From the NCBI GenBank assembly GCA_037349315.1, contig JBAIAC010000042.1, forward strand, positions 2,914,001 through 2,978,000: DNA of 64,000 nt, given 5' to 3'. Source of the stretch: Chelydra serpentina. Taxonomy: Eukaryota > Chordata > Testudines > Chelydridae. The notes under the pieces are model-generated. The model saw only the letters and a program-made list of their open reading frames with translations. It searched no databases and was not told the origin of the DNA. Of the stretch, positions 11,860 to 26,560 are shown in pieces (the stretch's first letter is position 1; each line of letters begins with the position of its first letter). The position numbers and the translations under genes were made by a program.

Positions 11860-12195
11860 GCTGAGCGACTGGTGGAGCGGAGCTGCTGATGGAGCAGAGC
11901 ACTTGGCGGGACAGCCGGAGCGGCTTGCAGGCCGGCTGACGGAGCGGAGCTGCTGGCGGAGCGGGACAGTTGGTGGGACAGCCCGAGCGGCTTGCAGGAC
12001 GGCTGACGGAGCAGAGCTGCTGGCGGAGCAGTTGGCAGGACAGCTGACGGAGCAGAGCTGCTGGCAGAGCGGCTTGCAGGCCGGCTGACGGAGCGGAGCT
12101 GCTGGCGGAGCGGCTTGCGGGACGGCTGAGCGGAGTGACTCGTGGGATGGCTGGCGGAGCAGAGCAGAGCAGAGCAGAGCCGAGCGAAGCCCCAT
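11860..12195 (+). repeat. GC-rich degenerate tandem repeat
   Basis: Irregular units of about 20-50 bp built from cggagcggagctgctggcgg and agcggcttgcaggccggctgac, ending in agagc repeats (12154-12178). Antisense open frames here are low-complexity Ala/Pro/Leu and are not genes. Confidence 0.75.
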
Positions 12196-12853
12196 GAAGG
12201 GACGGGGCAGTCAGCTTCGAGCCACGTAAGGGGCCCCTTACCTCTCCCCTCCCCATTTCTACCCAGACTGGAGGGGGTGTAACACTCTGCAGATGAACTT
12301 TTGAACTCTGGGTCTGGACTTTTGGGTTGTTGGACTTTTGGGACTTTGGGTGATTTTTGGGGTTGATGGACTCAAGAACCAAAGGGAAAGGACATGGCCA
12401 ATTTGCTGGGGTGGGTCATTGCTCACAGTTTGGTTTACAAATCCTAGATGTGGTGTTTCCCCAGCAAAAGGCCGCATTGTTTCTCTCTGTCATTAAAAGG
12501 TTTTTCTACACTCAAGACTCTGTGCTTGCGAGAGGGGAAGTACTGCCTCTTAGAGGCGCCCAGGGGGGGTGATATATATTTGTCCCAGGTCACTGGGTGG
12601 GGGCTTGAGCCGGTTTTTGCATTGTGTTATTGGAATGGAACCCCTAGATACGGAACCCGGCCCTTGTTGCTGCCGACTCTGACTGGCAGAAGGGTTACAC
12701 AGATATTTATACATTCAAAGAAATATGAGAAGGTGAAAGTGCCTATACCAACATTAAGAGGCTACTTAATTGAAAGGAAATAAAATCAATTGAGGTAATG
12801 ACTGAGCCATCCACGGTCAATATTCGAGCCTAAGGTAATGGTTACAGGGAAGG

Positions 12854-14230
12854 AACACTCCTCCCAAAGAAAAGAATGTTCCTTCCCCCTCTCCCCAGAT
12901 TTGGAAGGCCTGCCACCGTCCCTGTGGGGAACCTCAGACACTGATGTGGGACTGCTCCTCTCCGTGGAGCCTGTCCGCATCCAGGTCAAGGCCTCCTTGC
13001 TTCCCCCATCTGTTCCCGAGTATCCCTTATTTTTAAAAGCTAGGGAAGGAATACTCCTTATTGTAGAAGGATTTGTAAAGCAGGGCCTTGTTAAGGCCCA
13101 ACGCTCCCCATGCAACACTCCTATTCTTCCGGTCAAAAAAGCCACCCAAGAAGGAGGGAGACCCCGTGAAGTGGCGTTTTGTTCAGGACTTATGTCTGGG
13201 CAATAGGTATGTCGTTCCCCTCCACGCCATGGTGCCGGGATCTGGCCACCATTATCAGCCAGATCCCCTGGGATGCCTAACGGTTTACTGCTATTGACCT
13301 AAAATCAGCTTCTTTTAGCATCCCTGTCAACCCTGACTCTCAGTGCCTCTTCGGAGTCACCTGGAAGGGCCAATCCTACGTGTGGCAGTGCCTGCCTCAG
13401 GGGTTTCGAGACAGCCCGACTGTATTCAGCCAATGCCTCTGCCGCAACCTGGAGGGGTTCTCCAGTCCCCACGGATGAACTTTGGTCCTATACGTGGACG
13501 ACATTCTGGTGGGGCCATTGTGACCAGGAAGCTCTCCGTCAGGACGGTAAGGCCCTTTTGCTTTACTTACACTCCCGGGGACTCTCAACGGGTACGCTAT
13601 TTGGGATTCATCCTGACCCCTGTGGGCCAGCAGAGGGATCCAGCCCGCATTCCGGACATTCAGCGGTGCCCGTTACCTTCTACCAAGAAGCAGCTGTGGG
13701 GGTTTCTCGGACTCATTGGCTTCTGCCGCCCATGGCTGCCATCCCGCGGGGAGTTGAGCAGACCCCTCCATGCACTCACTTCTAACTCGACCCTGAAACC
13801 TTTGCAATGGTCTCCGGAAACTGTTCAAGCATTTAATTTACTTAAAGACAGTGTTGCCACTTCCATGTCCCTCAGACCCCGCAACTACACTAAGACGTGC
13901 CACCTGTTTGTACATGGGGGGGGGGTGACTAGTGGAGTCCTTACCCAGATGAGCGGACCCCACCGCTTCCCAGTGGCATTCTACTCACAGCAAATTGACC
14001 CGGTGGTCCAGGGAACACCCTCCTGCACTCGCACATTGGCGGCGGGGGTTTGACGTGCCCCTCGTCAATCTGGACCTCATCCTTTTCACGGACGGGAGCC
14101 CCTTCTACTCCGAGGGACAGCGCTTCACCAGCTATGCTGTGACCTCTCCGTGGGACGTCATCGAGGCAGCCTCCCTACCAGGCAACTGGGGAGCCCAAGC
14201 AGCTGAGCTTTATGCCCTGGCCTGAGCATG
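12854..14230 (+). pseudogene. pol: ERV1 reverse transcriptase and RNase H, frameshifted
   Basis: Reverse transcriptase with fingers, palm and thumb recognisable across three frames. N-terminal motif VKQGLVKAQRSPCNTPILPV at about 13072-13131; a frame change near 13140-13160; catalytic YVDD encoded at 13491-13502; thumb/connection KKQLWGFLGLIGFC near 13687. RNase H follows, with LFTDGS (about 14080) and NWGAQAAELYAL (about 14187), ending at a TGA (14223-14225). At least three frameshifts make it non-functional. Confidence 0.85.
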
Positions 14231-14990
14231 CCAGCTGGCAATAGCGGCTTTCCCTACAGCGAACTGTACCACCTCCACCGTTGCCAAGATCTCCCGGCAG
14301 GACATCGTTCCCCGTTTTGGGGTTTCAACCAGCGTTGACTCTGCCGGAGGTGCACATTTCACCAGCCATTGTCCTTAAGCGCATCGAGGAAGGATTAGGA
14401 ATCAGTCACTCGTTCCATAGTCCATACCACCCTTAGTCTAGCGGGAAAGTAGAGAGGATGAATAGAGAACTTAAGATGGCTTTGTCTAAATATTGCCAGG
14501 AGACCGGGTTAAAATGGCCACAGGTACTTCTGATTGTTTTGTTTCACCTTTGGACACGCCCTACTCGAGTGTTGGGCCCCTCTCTCCCTTTGAATTGCTT
14601 TATGGGCATCCGCCCGCTACTGGTGGCTCGTTGCCCCGTGTTGGCATTTTCCTATTGGGGGGGGGGGGGGGAATCACATAATCCTTTCTCAGTTTCTCTC
14701 CTTACAGACTCCCCCCCCTGTGCTCTCTGGGAAGCCTCTCAGCTTTCCCAGACTGTGCCTCTGGAGGATCAAGTTCACCCGTTCCAGCCTGGTGCTTTGT
14801 ATGGGCCAACAAGTTTGTTCGCAGTGACACCCTCCAGCCGCGGTTTACTGGACCCCACCAAGTGCTCCTGACAACTCAAACTGCTGTTTTCCTGGAAGGG
14901 CGGAAGTCCTGGCTTCATCGCTCTCACATCAGGCCAGCTGTAGTGGACCTCAGCTACGGACCGGCAGTGTCTGTCGCTCCCGAGGGTACC
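14231..14990 (+). pseudogene. ERV1 integrase remnant
   Basis: A fragment of the integrase catalytic core is recognisable: a DSAGGAHFTS-like segment near 14340 and HSPYHP with a stop, then SGK, a stop, ERMNRELKMALSKY near 14455. Near 14850-14940 comes a C-terminal domain reading GPHQVLLTTQTAVF...WLHRSHIRPA. The N-terminal zinc domain and first half of the core are missing between RNase H and 14260. Several stops and a G-run (14658-14671) break the rest. Confidence 0.75.
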
Positions 14991-15192
14991 ACAGCTGACC
15001 GGTGGATCTGCCAGCCCCTCTCAGACACAAAACTAACATTATCAAAGCAAACGTTCCTCACATGAACGTCACTGACTCTCCTTGGACTGTACCCTCTTCT
15101 TATTTGAACCTTGACACTGGACCTGGACTCTTAGTTTTCACGTTGCTTTTAATTCCTTTGGTTATATTCCTGTTTGCTTGGTATACAGCAGG

Positions 15193-15399
15193 ATGCAGAT
15201 ACTGGTATGGGTGGCCGGTACACTTCTCTCTTTCCTCCCGGGTCCTGCGTATGGGCAAAGGGGGCACGGGTGGAAGGGTAACAGTTTTCTAGCTTTAATT
15301 TATGCCATCATCCAGGGGCTTAATCGCCCTCGGTGTTGGGTTTGCTTTCACACCTCCACTTGTTGCAGCTCTTGTTACCTTCGGTCTCAAGGCTGCTAA
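15193..15399 (+). pseudogene. env: ERV1 env remnant: signal peptide and CWVC only
   Basis: The open frame from ATG 15193 has a signal peptide (MQILVWVAGTLLSF... cleavage-like AYG) and a short mature segment with CWVC (15334-15345), the Cys-x-x-Cys typical of gamma-type surface subunits. Sequence then jumps within about 50 bp to the polypurine tract. Nearly all of the surface unit and all of the transmembrane unit are absent, so no fusion-competent envelope can be made. Confidence 0.75.
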
Positions 15400-15407
15400 G
15401 GGGGGAT
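15398..15407 (+). other. ERV1 polypurine tract
   Basis: aaggggggat directly abuts the 3' LTR; it is the plus-strand primer site for reverse transcription. Confidence 0.85.
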
Positions 15408-15853
15408 TGTTAGCTGAGCAAGGCACCTGTCATAAAATTAGCAAGGCCTCTGCCATAAAAATGCTCCCTAATCTCCTAGCAATCTCCTAGCAATAAAATC
15501 TTTTGGCCTTGCACAAAATCCGTTTATCTTACACAAATATCCTTGCATCGGCTTTTTCTGTCCCCCTGCTTAAATTGAGTAACTATAAGAAACCAGTTTG
15601 AGCAGGATAGCCTGGATGAGATTGTAATGCCCTCTTTGTCTGTCTTCGTATATATGTTGGTGCTCATCGTGAATAAAGTTGTCACACTCCTCCACAGCAG
15701 TTAGCTGCTGAGGGGGTTGTGTACCCTTTGATCAAAGCTTCTAGGACTCAGTGTGTTTCTTACATGGCTTCTGACAGCTTGTGAGCTACAGTCCAACTCC
15801 GCATCACCCGGTGTTGGGACGGTGAGTAAGGACAAGCTGATTTTTACCTAACA
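15408..15853 (+). repeat. ERV1 3' LTR
   Basis: 446 bp. It equals the 5' LTR except for about three substitutions and an 11-bp tandem duplication (atctcctagca, at about 15470-15491). Confidence 0.95.
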
Positions 15854-16310
15854 ACTCCATTTTGGGTTTCCTCTCCGCCATTAACTAAAAGCGAGCACAT
15901 CCTAGGGAGGGAAGACGCCTTCGAGGCCGGCAGCTGGACGGTTTCAAGATAAGGGGAACAAAGGAGATAGGAACCAGTGGGCATGCCTGAAGTAGTTGCA
16001 ACATCAGCTTTTCTTACACGGGGAAGGTGGCTGCAGGGGATTGGCAATAGATAAGGAGAAGGCCTGTTTATTGGATTGGGCCGCCCCCCCCCCACCCCAC
16101 CCCGCCCCGATGCGTGCAGGCAGGATGCTTTGCCAACAGTATATAATCTTTGTGTAACTTGTCATCAGGGTCCCGTTCTGCTTAACAAAACGGTTCCACG
16201 CTCAAGCGTAATAAACCTACAAACTTTGAAATACTCTGCAGTCTGTCTTTATTTGGTTGATTCAGCCTAGACACGAACTGTGTGTGTCCTAACCAGAATA
16301 ATTCGTAACA
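15854..16310 (+). repeat. Solo-LTR-like element split by ERV1 (right part)
   Basis: With 8461-8468 this reconstitutes the block at 46350-46810, which starts tgtgactccattttgg and ends attcgtaaca. It has tatataatc (about 16139) and AATAAA (about 16209), a compact promoter/poly(A) layout. No target duplication is visible, so the LTR identity is tentative. Confidence 0.4.
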
Positions 16311-19029
16311 CCTTTCAGATCTCATAGCCTTGCTTCCACTTATTGATAAAATTGCTTCGTGGCTTTTTCTAAGCTTAGTCCAGATCATTTGTAGATGGGA
16401 AGATTTCTCTTTCTTTTCTTTTATTATAATGATGCTAAAACTTTTGCAACTAATACAACCGATTAATGAAGTGAGAAATGCAACCGGTGTAGCCACTTGA
16501 GAAGAAAATGGGTACCGGTATGTTTATTTTTCTGATTTTTTGAGTCTTTAAGGAGTCTCTGAGATTTCACTTTAGGAATGTGAAAGTGTTTTATAGCCCA
16601 CCCCGGACAGTGGGTTTTTCTCTTTTGTTGAGGCCGTTAGGTCACATATTTTGATTTTAGTTTAGTTTGACAGGCTGAAGCTCAGATTTATTGAGGATTT
16701 CACGAGACAAATGATCGTTTGCCAGAATCGTCCATTTTTAGATTTTATTTTATTTCAATCGTTATCTAACCCTTTGTCGTGAGATTCTTTTGTGCGGGTT
16801 TGAACAAAGACAGTGATCAGTATCTCTCAGCATGAACACTGATGGTACAAACTAGATTGAGACTCCAAGAGGCAGAGACTGAAATGGAAATGAAGTTATT
16901 GCCTGATCCCTGCAGTGATGTGAGCTACGGTTGTGAGGGGGAGAAGGTGAAGGGGAACAGAGCTGGGAAACTGCTGGGTTTGCTCCTCAGAGCCAGACGG
17001 CTGAGACTGAGAACTGTGAACTTGCTGCACCAGTGCCAGAGAGCGACTAGACTTGGCCTGTGAAGTGTGAAGCTGAACCTGAAAACTAAAGGACCATGAA
17101 CAACACCCCAAGAGAAATGATGTGAGGAGGGGGCAGCGTCTCCCTATTGCTGAGGTTGGGCCCAGGCAAGAAAGGAGCCGGGGATGTTAGGAGACCTGGG
17201 CAGCCTTGAAGCCAGGCTGATCCCCATCACTGAGGCCAGACGGAGATAAGGAACCTGACAGCCCAGCCGGTCACGCCCTCCCCATGTACCACCTTGTCCT
17301 ATGTTTGGATGACAGAGAGTTTCTTTGCCCCCCTCGCCCATCACTGCATCCCTCTTGTGACCAACCCCTGTGCCCCATGTTCATCACTGTGTATGGTTTG
17401 GATATATTGTGTACAAAGTGCGCCTGGTGAGGGATCATTGGAAAGCTCATGATTTGCTGAATATTGTGCTGTTGAAATGCATGTAACACCAGGGCATGTC
17501 GAAAGGTGAGATTTGAATGTGTTTATTTCTAGGCTGACCATATTCCAGGTGCCCAAAGGAGGACACTGATGGGAGTTGGCGGGTGGGGGGTGGGGGTGCG
17601 GTGGGATTACTCATGAGGTGAGGGCAGTGTTGGCCTCTGTCACAGTGGCAGGGCACTGGCAACAGCTGTTAGTCAGCACAGACCTGCAAGACCCTCTCTC
17701 TGGGGCTGGGAGTCTGGGTGGGCGGGATCCGGGAGCAATCAATCAGCTGTGGATGCAGGGGAATTGGCTAGTTGGGAAGGTGACTAATCAGGGCTGTTTC
17801 TAAGCTTCAGCGCTTGTGCTCTGCAAACACCCCCGGACATTTGCTGTTATGGGAAAACCCGCTCGGCAGGCTCAATAAAGAGAATCTCTCCGGAAAAACC
17901 CAGACATATGTCAAAGTTTCTGTTACTGAAATATGTCATAGTTCTGGGGATTGTCCCACTCAAACTCCTCAGAGACGACAAAGGACCGACCGTTAGAAAA
18001 CTCTTATCTGGCCGTCCATCACCAACAGGAAGAAGAGGTAAAGAAAGAAATGTAGAATTCACCTGAAGGATGCTTTGGAGCTCACATAGACCATGAAGTT
18101 GCCTGACCCCATGACTGTTGGCCTCTTACTGTAACTGTGGGGGGGTTGGTTGGCCCTGTCCCAGTACCAAAAGGCAGGAAGGGCCAACGAGACATAAAGA
18201 CCCGGAGAGTAGTCCCCAGGGCCAATGCTCTAAGTTAGCCTCGTTGACAGGACAGGCAGCCAATGAAGGCGTCAGGAGCCCGTCCTCTGTGTGAGCTGGA
18301 GCTGCCCTGCCAGAGAAGGGCAGAGCTAAGGGGAGAGCAGCAGCCTGAGCTGGGCTGGAGGCAGAGCAGCAACAGCAGCGCTGGGCCGGAGGGAAGCTGG
18401 GGCTGGAGCACTCCGGAGCTGGGTGCCGTGAACAGCTGGGGAGAGCGAGGGGGGACCGTGGGCAGCGTGCGATGACATCACGTTTTCCTTTCCCCTTTCC
18501 CATGTTTTCCTTCATTTTTGTTTTTACTTGCTGTTGAATAAATCGTCTTTGTTGTAAATTCTATGCAATGCTGAGTGACGACGTCAGGGAAGTGTCCGCA
18601 GTGAAGAGAGCACCCCAGACTGGGGAGACGACACCCTAGCCTCTGTCCTGAGTGATCGCAACAAGACTGGGGGTGAAACCTCCTATGCAATCCTGGGCCC
18701 AGCCTTGTCGGGGTTTCAGGGATGAGCGTGGAAGGGGAGTCCTCGAGGTCAGGCAGGCTCTGGGTGAAGTAAGTGGGAGTGAGGACTCAGATCCTTTTGC
18801 TGGTCTATTCTATCGGGGTGGTGCATAAGCCAAAAAAAGTTCCCCTCAACAGTAGGACCGTTCCCCCCGCTTACCTCTGTGCATATTGATTAGTATCTAC
18901 TAATGTTAATTAGGATTATAGGGGAAAGTGTCAGAGCGGCCACTAGCGAGAGTTGCTGCCGCACTCTGAGGCCACGAAATCTGGTCGTTGAGAACCCCTA
19001 GGCCAGATAATCGTGATGGGCCCTTGTGA
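16311..19029. other. Repeat-rich region upstream of gene B
   Basis: No supported gene. The tract is conserved at 46811-49580 (unit 3) and partly at 62470-64000 (unit 4). It includes a segment (about 17340-18840) with gatatattgtgtacaaagtgcgcc, caataaagagaat and gaataaatcg (AATAAA 18537-18542) that resembles degraded retroviral LTR sequence. Open frames here differ between copies. Confidence 0.45.
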
Positions 19030-19389
19030 CCTTAGAGCCTGTGAGTGCAACAGGAGCCGGACCCAGAGACGCTGCAGCGCGGTCGGTTGGGCGCTAGGAC
19101 CCAGGAGCAGCTGGGGGGCGGCTCTGCGGGGAGGATCGCTGGGCTCAGGCCCGGCAGCAGGAAGCGACTCGCAGCCGCTGCGGTGACTCCGGCTCCCAGG
19201 CTCCTGGCGAGATCCCCGAGCCCCGGCGGCTGGTGCGGGGAGCCCGGAGCCCGGGCTGCAGCCGGGAGAGGGGAATCTCCAGTCGGGCCCTTCCCGCTGC
19301 TCCCCAGGAGCCTCTCCCAGGGCAGAGCCCCCAGCCCGGCCAGGGCCCCTTCCCGGCCCCTGCACCGGGGGGCCCCGCTCGGAGGGAAG
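19030..19389 (+). promoter_or_regulatory. Gene B promoter region and non-coding first exon (GC-rich)
   Basis: A very GC- and CpG-rich stretch that ends in a good splice donor (gggaag|gtgagag, GT at 19390). The homologous stretches sit at 27709-28008 and 49590-49940, the same distance before each start exon. No TATA box is visible. The transcription start is not determined; 19030 is where GC content rises. Conceptual proteins here are composition artefacts. Confidence 0.6.
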
Positions 19390-20310
19390 GTGAGAGAGAC
19401 CCGCCCCCGCCCCCCCCCCGTCGCCCCCGGGCTGCAGGGGAGGAGGATAAAGAGATGCGGCGGCGGGTGAGGGCAGGAGGCGGGTGCTGGGGATGCGAGG
19501 GGCGGGCTGGGATGGGGGAGGGGGCACAGAAGGGAAGATGGGGCGATGCAGGGGATCTGGGGGATTGTGGGGCTCAGGGGAGCGAGGCAGAAAGGGGGGA
19601 AGATGTGAGTGGGGGGCACAGCGAGGGAAGGGGGCGGGGGAGAGGCCAAGGCAGCTTCTCCGCCCCATGGGACACGAGGGGGGAGGGGCGGAGAGAAGCT
19701 CTTCTCCTGGAACTGGTCAAACCCGCTTTGGGGGGATCAGGGGACGAACCCCTCAGGGCGCAGAGGCAACAAGGCAAAAACCCAGCCCAGCCCCGCCCCC
19801 ACCAGTGAGTTATTGTCAGACACACCCGTGCTCGTGGGGTCTGTGTGTCCTGAGTGTTGGGGGCTGCCCAGGGCCCTGGTCTGATTTCCCCGCAGGATTC
19901 AGATGCCAGACCGGAGTCACTGCGGGTTCTGGCAGGGGACTGAATGCGGATGGGCCAATGGGATCAGCCTTTGCCTGCCTGTCCCTGGGGGCTGCCGGGG
20001 GAGTCCAGGGCAGCTCATCATTCAAGTGCTATCACCAGAGGGCTCCGGCTATTGCTTAGGGGGAGGGGTTTACACTGCAATGGGGGGCAATCCCCCAAGG
20101 TGGGCCCTTTGATTCTGCTCTTTTTCTAGCATTTGGCTCAGAGCTGCTGTTACTGGCAGTGTCTGAAGAGCCTGGGGAAAATCGGGGGGTGACATGGACT
20201 GAAGCCCCTTCTGTAACCTCCCCCATTGCCCCTCTCGCCCCCACAGGCTGAGGAATCACGTCCCCATTTCACTCCAGATCGTCCCGTCTTCTAGGTGACA
20301 GGGCAGGGAA

Positions 20311-23568
<3,258 letters not shown>

Positions 23569-24021
23569 CACATGGCAACAAAAGATTAAGCAATTTGCTT
23601 AATTGACTCAGATTCAACTTTTAGAGAGAGATTTAAAAAGTGTTTCCACCTTAGATGAGCTAGAGTTTGAAATGTAAACGTGTATTGTTAAAGTCTTGGA
23701 AGAGGGGTAAGTGTAGTGGTCTATTTTTAGAGGTTAACAGTTTATCCAAAATGTTCCTGTATTCTGTTAATTCAGAGATTATACCCATCGCCCGTGCCAC
23801 CTGCCCAATTCTAGCTCAGTCTCCTTGAAATCACTGAGGGTAGGAGCTGAAGCATGTAGGGAATGTTTATAGATTAAATCACCTAAATGTGTTTTGCAAG
23901 TTTAATGTCAGTGAGATCTGTTCCCCTCTCCTGTTCAGACATTTTCTCTGGGGATCCCGGAGACAGAAAGGAGCAGGTGTTACCATCTTCGCTACCAATT
24001 CCAATGTTGACTCCCTACACT
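23569..24021. other. 3' flank of gene B
   Basis: Non-coding, near-identical to 454-905. Ends with the 8-bp target repeat cctacact (24014-24021) of the hAT-like element. Confidence 0.6.
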
Positions 24022-24422
24022 AACAATTCTCAAAGCGTGGGGCAGGGCCTCCCAATGGAGGTACAGGAATGTATCAAGGCAGGCGTGACCTCTCGCTGGG
24101 AGTCATGAAGAAGGAACAGGCCTACCTGGGAGGTGGGGATAAATGCTCAGGCTCTCAAACCCAGGTGGAGCAGCAGCACAGAAGTAAGGGTGGCAATGGG
24201 GTGATTCATCTGCTGTGAACAGCGATATTGACGAATATCACTTTTCACTTGGCCACCCATATTTCTGTGCTGCTACCTGAGGACTTCAGAGCTGAGCACA
24301 TCGCCAGGAACTACTCTGCCTTTAGAGCTGGTTGGCGATATATGGGCTTGTGAGGGTGGGGGTTGAAATGACCACAGACACAAAGAACAGGGGGCCAATG
24401 AAACACATTTGTGAACCACTGG
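24022..24422. mobile_element. Non-autonomous hAT-like element (unit 2)
   Basis: Orthologue of 906-1306, with the same inverted ends. Right target copy tctacact at 24423-24430, left copy cctacact with one change. Confidence 0.7.
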
Positions 24423-24481
24423 TCTACACTCTTATGGTCACCACGTTTTCAAAAGGATAAATCTTCTCCAAAGTATGTCTT

Positions 24482-25471
24482 GTGAGGTATCGTAGGAAAA
24501 GTCATCGCCTGCTGATTATTATTGTCACGTTAAAATGTGTTTGTCAGCCCTGTCCATGGAGCTCTGAGAGTTTGATGTACGTTTGTTACATGCCGGAAAG
24601 CTGGAAATCGCCCACAGACTAGCTCCTCAGAGACAATGGCACTTGCAGACCAGCTAGGTGCTAAGTGGCCATTAATTGCTTATCCGACCATTCACCAGCT
24701 GTGGAGCTGTGAACAAGAGGGTTACAATTCACCAGAAGGAGGGCTGGACGCTCACTTAGGCCACAGACTGATAGTCACCTGCCTCTCAGCTCAGTGGTAA
24801 TCCTCAAAGAGGAGAATGGTATAAAAGCACAAGGGAGAATTGCCTCCATTTTCACCTGTCCTCTCCCATCTTTACAGAAGGCAACACTATAACTTGAAAG
24901 GCAACAGGGGCCTTGGACTGAGGAGGCCGGACCAAGGCGGGAAGGAAATCCAGGCTGGGTACTAAGAACTGTGAACTGCCTGCAACAGCGGGTGGGGTGT
25001 GAAAACCTGCTTGCTTCGCATTTTCCTTAGATTGGTAAAATGTAGGGTGTAAAATGCATGTTTTAATTTTATAGTTTTAAGCCGTTCTGACCTTTTACGT
25101 TTTTCTTCCTTGTAATCCCTGAAAACCTCCTTGTTCCAGTTAATAAACTGGTTTTAGTGTTGTGTCTGGACCTGTGTGTTTTCATTGGCGTGTTTGGGGG
25201 ATTTGACTGGAGAGAACAAGGTTGCGGCCTAATCAGTCCCCTCTGTGGGGGTGACCCACTAATTATTGAGTTTGTCCAGCACAGTGAACAGACTGAGCAC
25301 TCCAAGATGCACATTCCCGGGGTGCAAGGCTGGGAATAGAAAACTGGCTGATGTTGCTGGGTCGTTTGGTAAGTTCGTGAGTGTCTGGCTTGTCGCACTC
25401 AGTACGGTGCAGCCAGGAGTGACTTTGAAGGGTGGTGGCTGTGTGTGAGCAGATCATGGAGGGGTTTGTTG
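24482..25471 (+). repeat. LTR-like block with TATA and AATAAA (unit 2)
   Basis: Orthologue of 1366-2362. tataaaagc near 24820 and aataaactgg near 25143 are both intact. Confidence 0.4.
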
Positions 25472-25489
25472 TTCACACAGAGAATCAGT

Positions 25490-26560
25490 AGGGTGGATTT
25501 GATTTAAATCATGATTTCAATCGCTAGTCAGGAAGACTCATGGTATGCTACATAAAAGTGCATTCTTGTTGGTTGATATAACCTTAATACATATTCTTCA
25601 CATCTCAGAGCTGGATGTAGGTTTCATTTTTAGAAGATACACACTATACATTTTTAAACAGTGATTTATTCTGAAAACTTTTCAGATGAGTTTTACAGCT
25701 CTATCGGACAATGAATGTTTGTTTGGTTATTTCATTTAATTTATTTTCATTTGTTTATTTTATTGCTTGGTTATTTCATTCGTGCCATGCTGTATTAGGA
25801 GGAGAACATCACCAGACAGACATTGAAATTGTTTTATTTAACTAAAACAACAACGTTAAGTATTCTGGATTTTTTTCTTCAACAAGAAACGTATAATATT
25901 TTAACAGTAAAGCATATGTCCATCGCGTCTTACATTTATCTTCAGTCTTCATCTCCTTATCCAGATCTCTTCCGCCTCCAGCAGTCTTCTATTCATTGAA
26001 CTTTTTGAAACTTTGCACTTTTTGAGAAAGGTAAGGGATTGACTCTGTATACACAAATTTGCAGAGGGACAATCGAGGTGAGGTTTGTTATTTCTCACCT
26101 CTACATATAAATTTATTTTAAAAACACTTTTGCTGTTGACAAGCATGTTCCCTCTGGAGACACAAAGCCACAGTTTGAGAACTGGAAAACTAAGCATCTC
26201 TGATGGTATCTTCTAGACTGAGCACTGAGTCCCAATGGGTAGATAGAAAGATTAACCTAAGTAATCTATACAGAAGCCTGTGGAACCCCATAAGATTGGG
26301 TCCTTAATCCATGAACTATAGGAGCTCATTGACAAAACTTTTCTTAAACATTACATGACTATATTGTCTCGTACTATAGAATTAGAATTTACAATCCCTA
26401 TTCCATGTTGAGATATCTTTGAGCTATAATGTATCTTAATTAAATTATCTTTCGATAAAATGGTTTTTGAGGGGGGAAAAATAAAAAAAAATCTGATTTA
26501 AATAAAAAAAATCTGATTTTCTTGATTTGTTTTCAAAAATCATTGATTTTTATTCACCTT
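25490..26560. mobile_element. AT-rich element with inverted ends (unit 2)
   Basis: Orthologue of 2374-3418, slightly longer near 25790 (an extra gctgtattaggaggagaac also present in unit 4). The right end is ttattcacctt. Confidence 0.5.

Larger units (their letters stand above)
11141..12853. mobile_element. 1.7-kb insertion inside ERV1 pol, flanked by a 12-bp repeat
   Basis: The 12-mer ttacagggaagg occurs at 11141-11152 and again at 12842-12853, bracketing DNA with no retroviral homology. Pol-like sequence resumes right after the second copy. The insert begins with a SINE-like repeat, continues through unrecognised DNA (about 11290-11860), a GC-rich tandem repeat, and an LTR-like segment with an ATTAAA. 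It is probably a retrotransposed or composite insertion. Confidence 0.7.
8469..15853 (+). mobile_element. ERV1: endogenous retrovirus, gammaretrovirus-like, defective
   Basis: The provirus is 7.4 kb. LTRs run TG...CA (8469-8903 and 15408-15853) and the target duplication actc lies at 8465-8468 and 15854-15857. Order: PBS (tRNA-Pro type), gag, pro, interrupted pol, env remnant, polypurine tract. A 4-bp duplication and proline primer fit the gamma group. The LTRs differ at about three bases plus an 11-bp duplication in the 3' LTR, so integration is recent. The coding region is heavily broken: stops in gag, frameshifts in pol, loss of part of integrase and almost all of env, and a 1.7-kb insertion. 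Units 3 and 4 hold the intact empty site (gtgactccatttt at 46351 and 62182). Confidence 0.95.

Noticed and set aside
11765..12382. 205-codon antisense frame within the ERV1 insertion
   Set aside because: It is low-complexity Ala/Pro/Ser/Leu from the GC-rich tandem repeat, and not a gene.
18943..19808. Long antisense and sense open frames in the GC-rich first-exon region (also 27550-28375 and 49479-50381)
   Set aside because: They are Pro/Arg/Gly-rich, overlap each other on both strands, change length between paralogues and reflect high GC.
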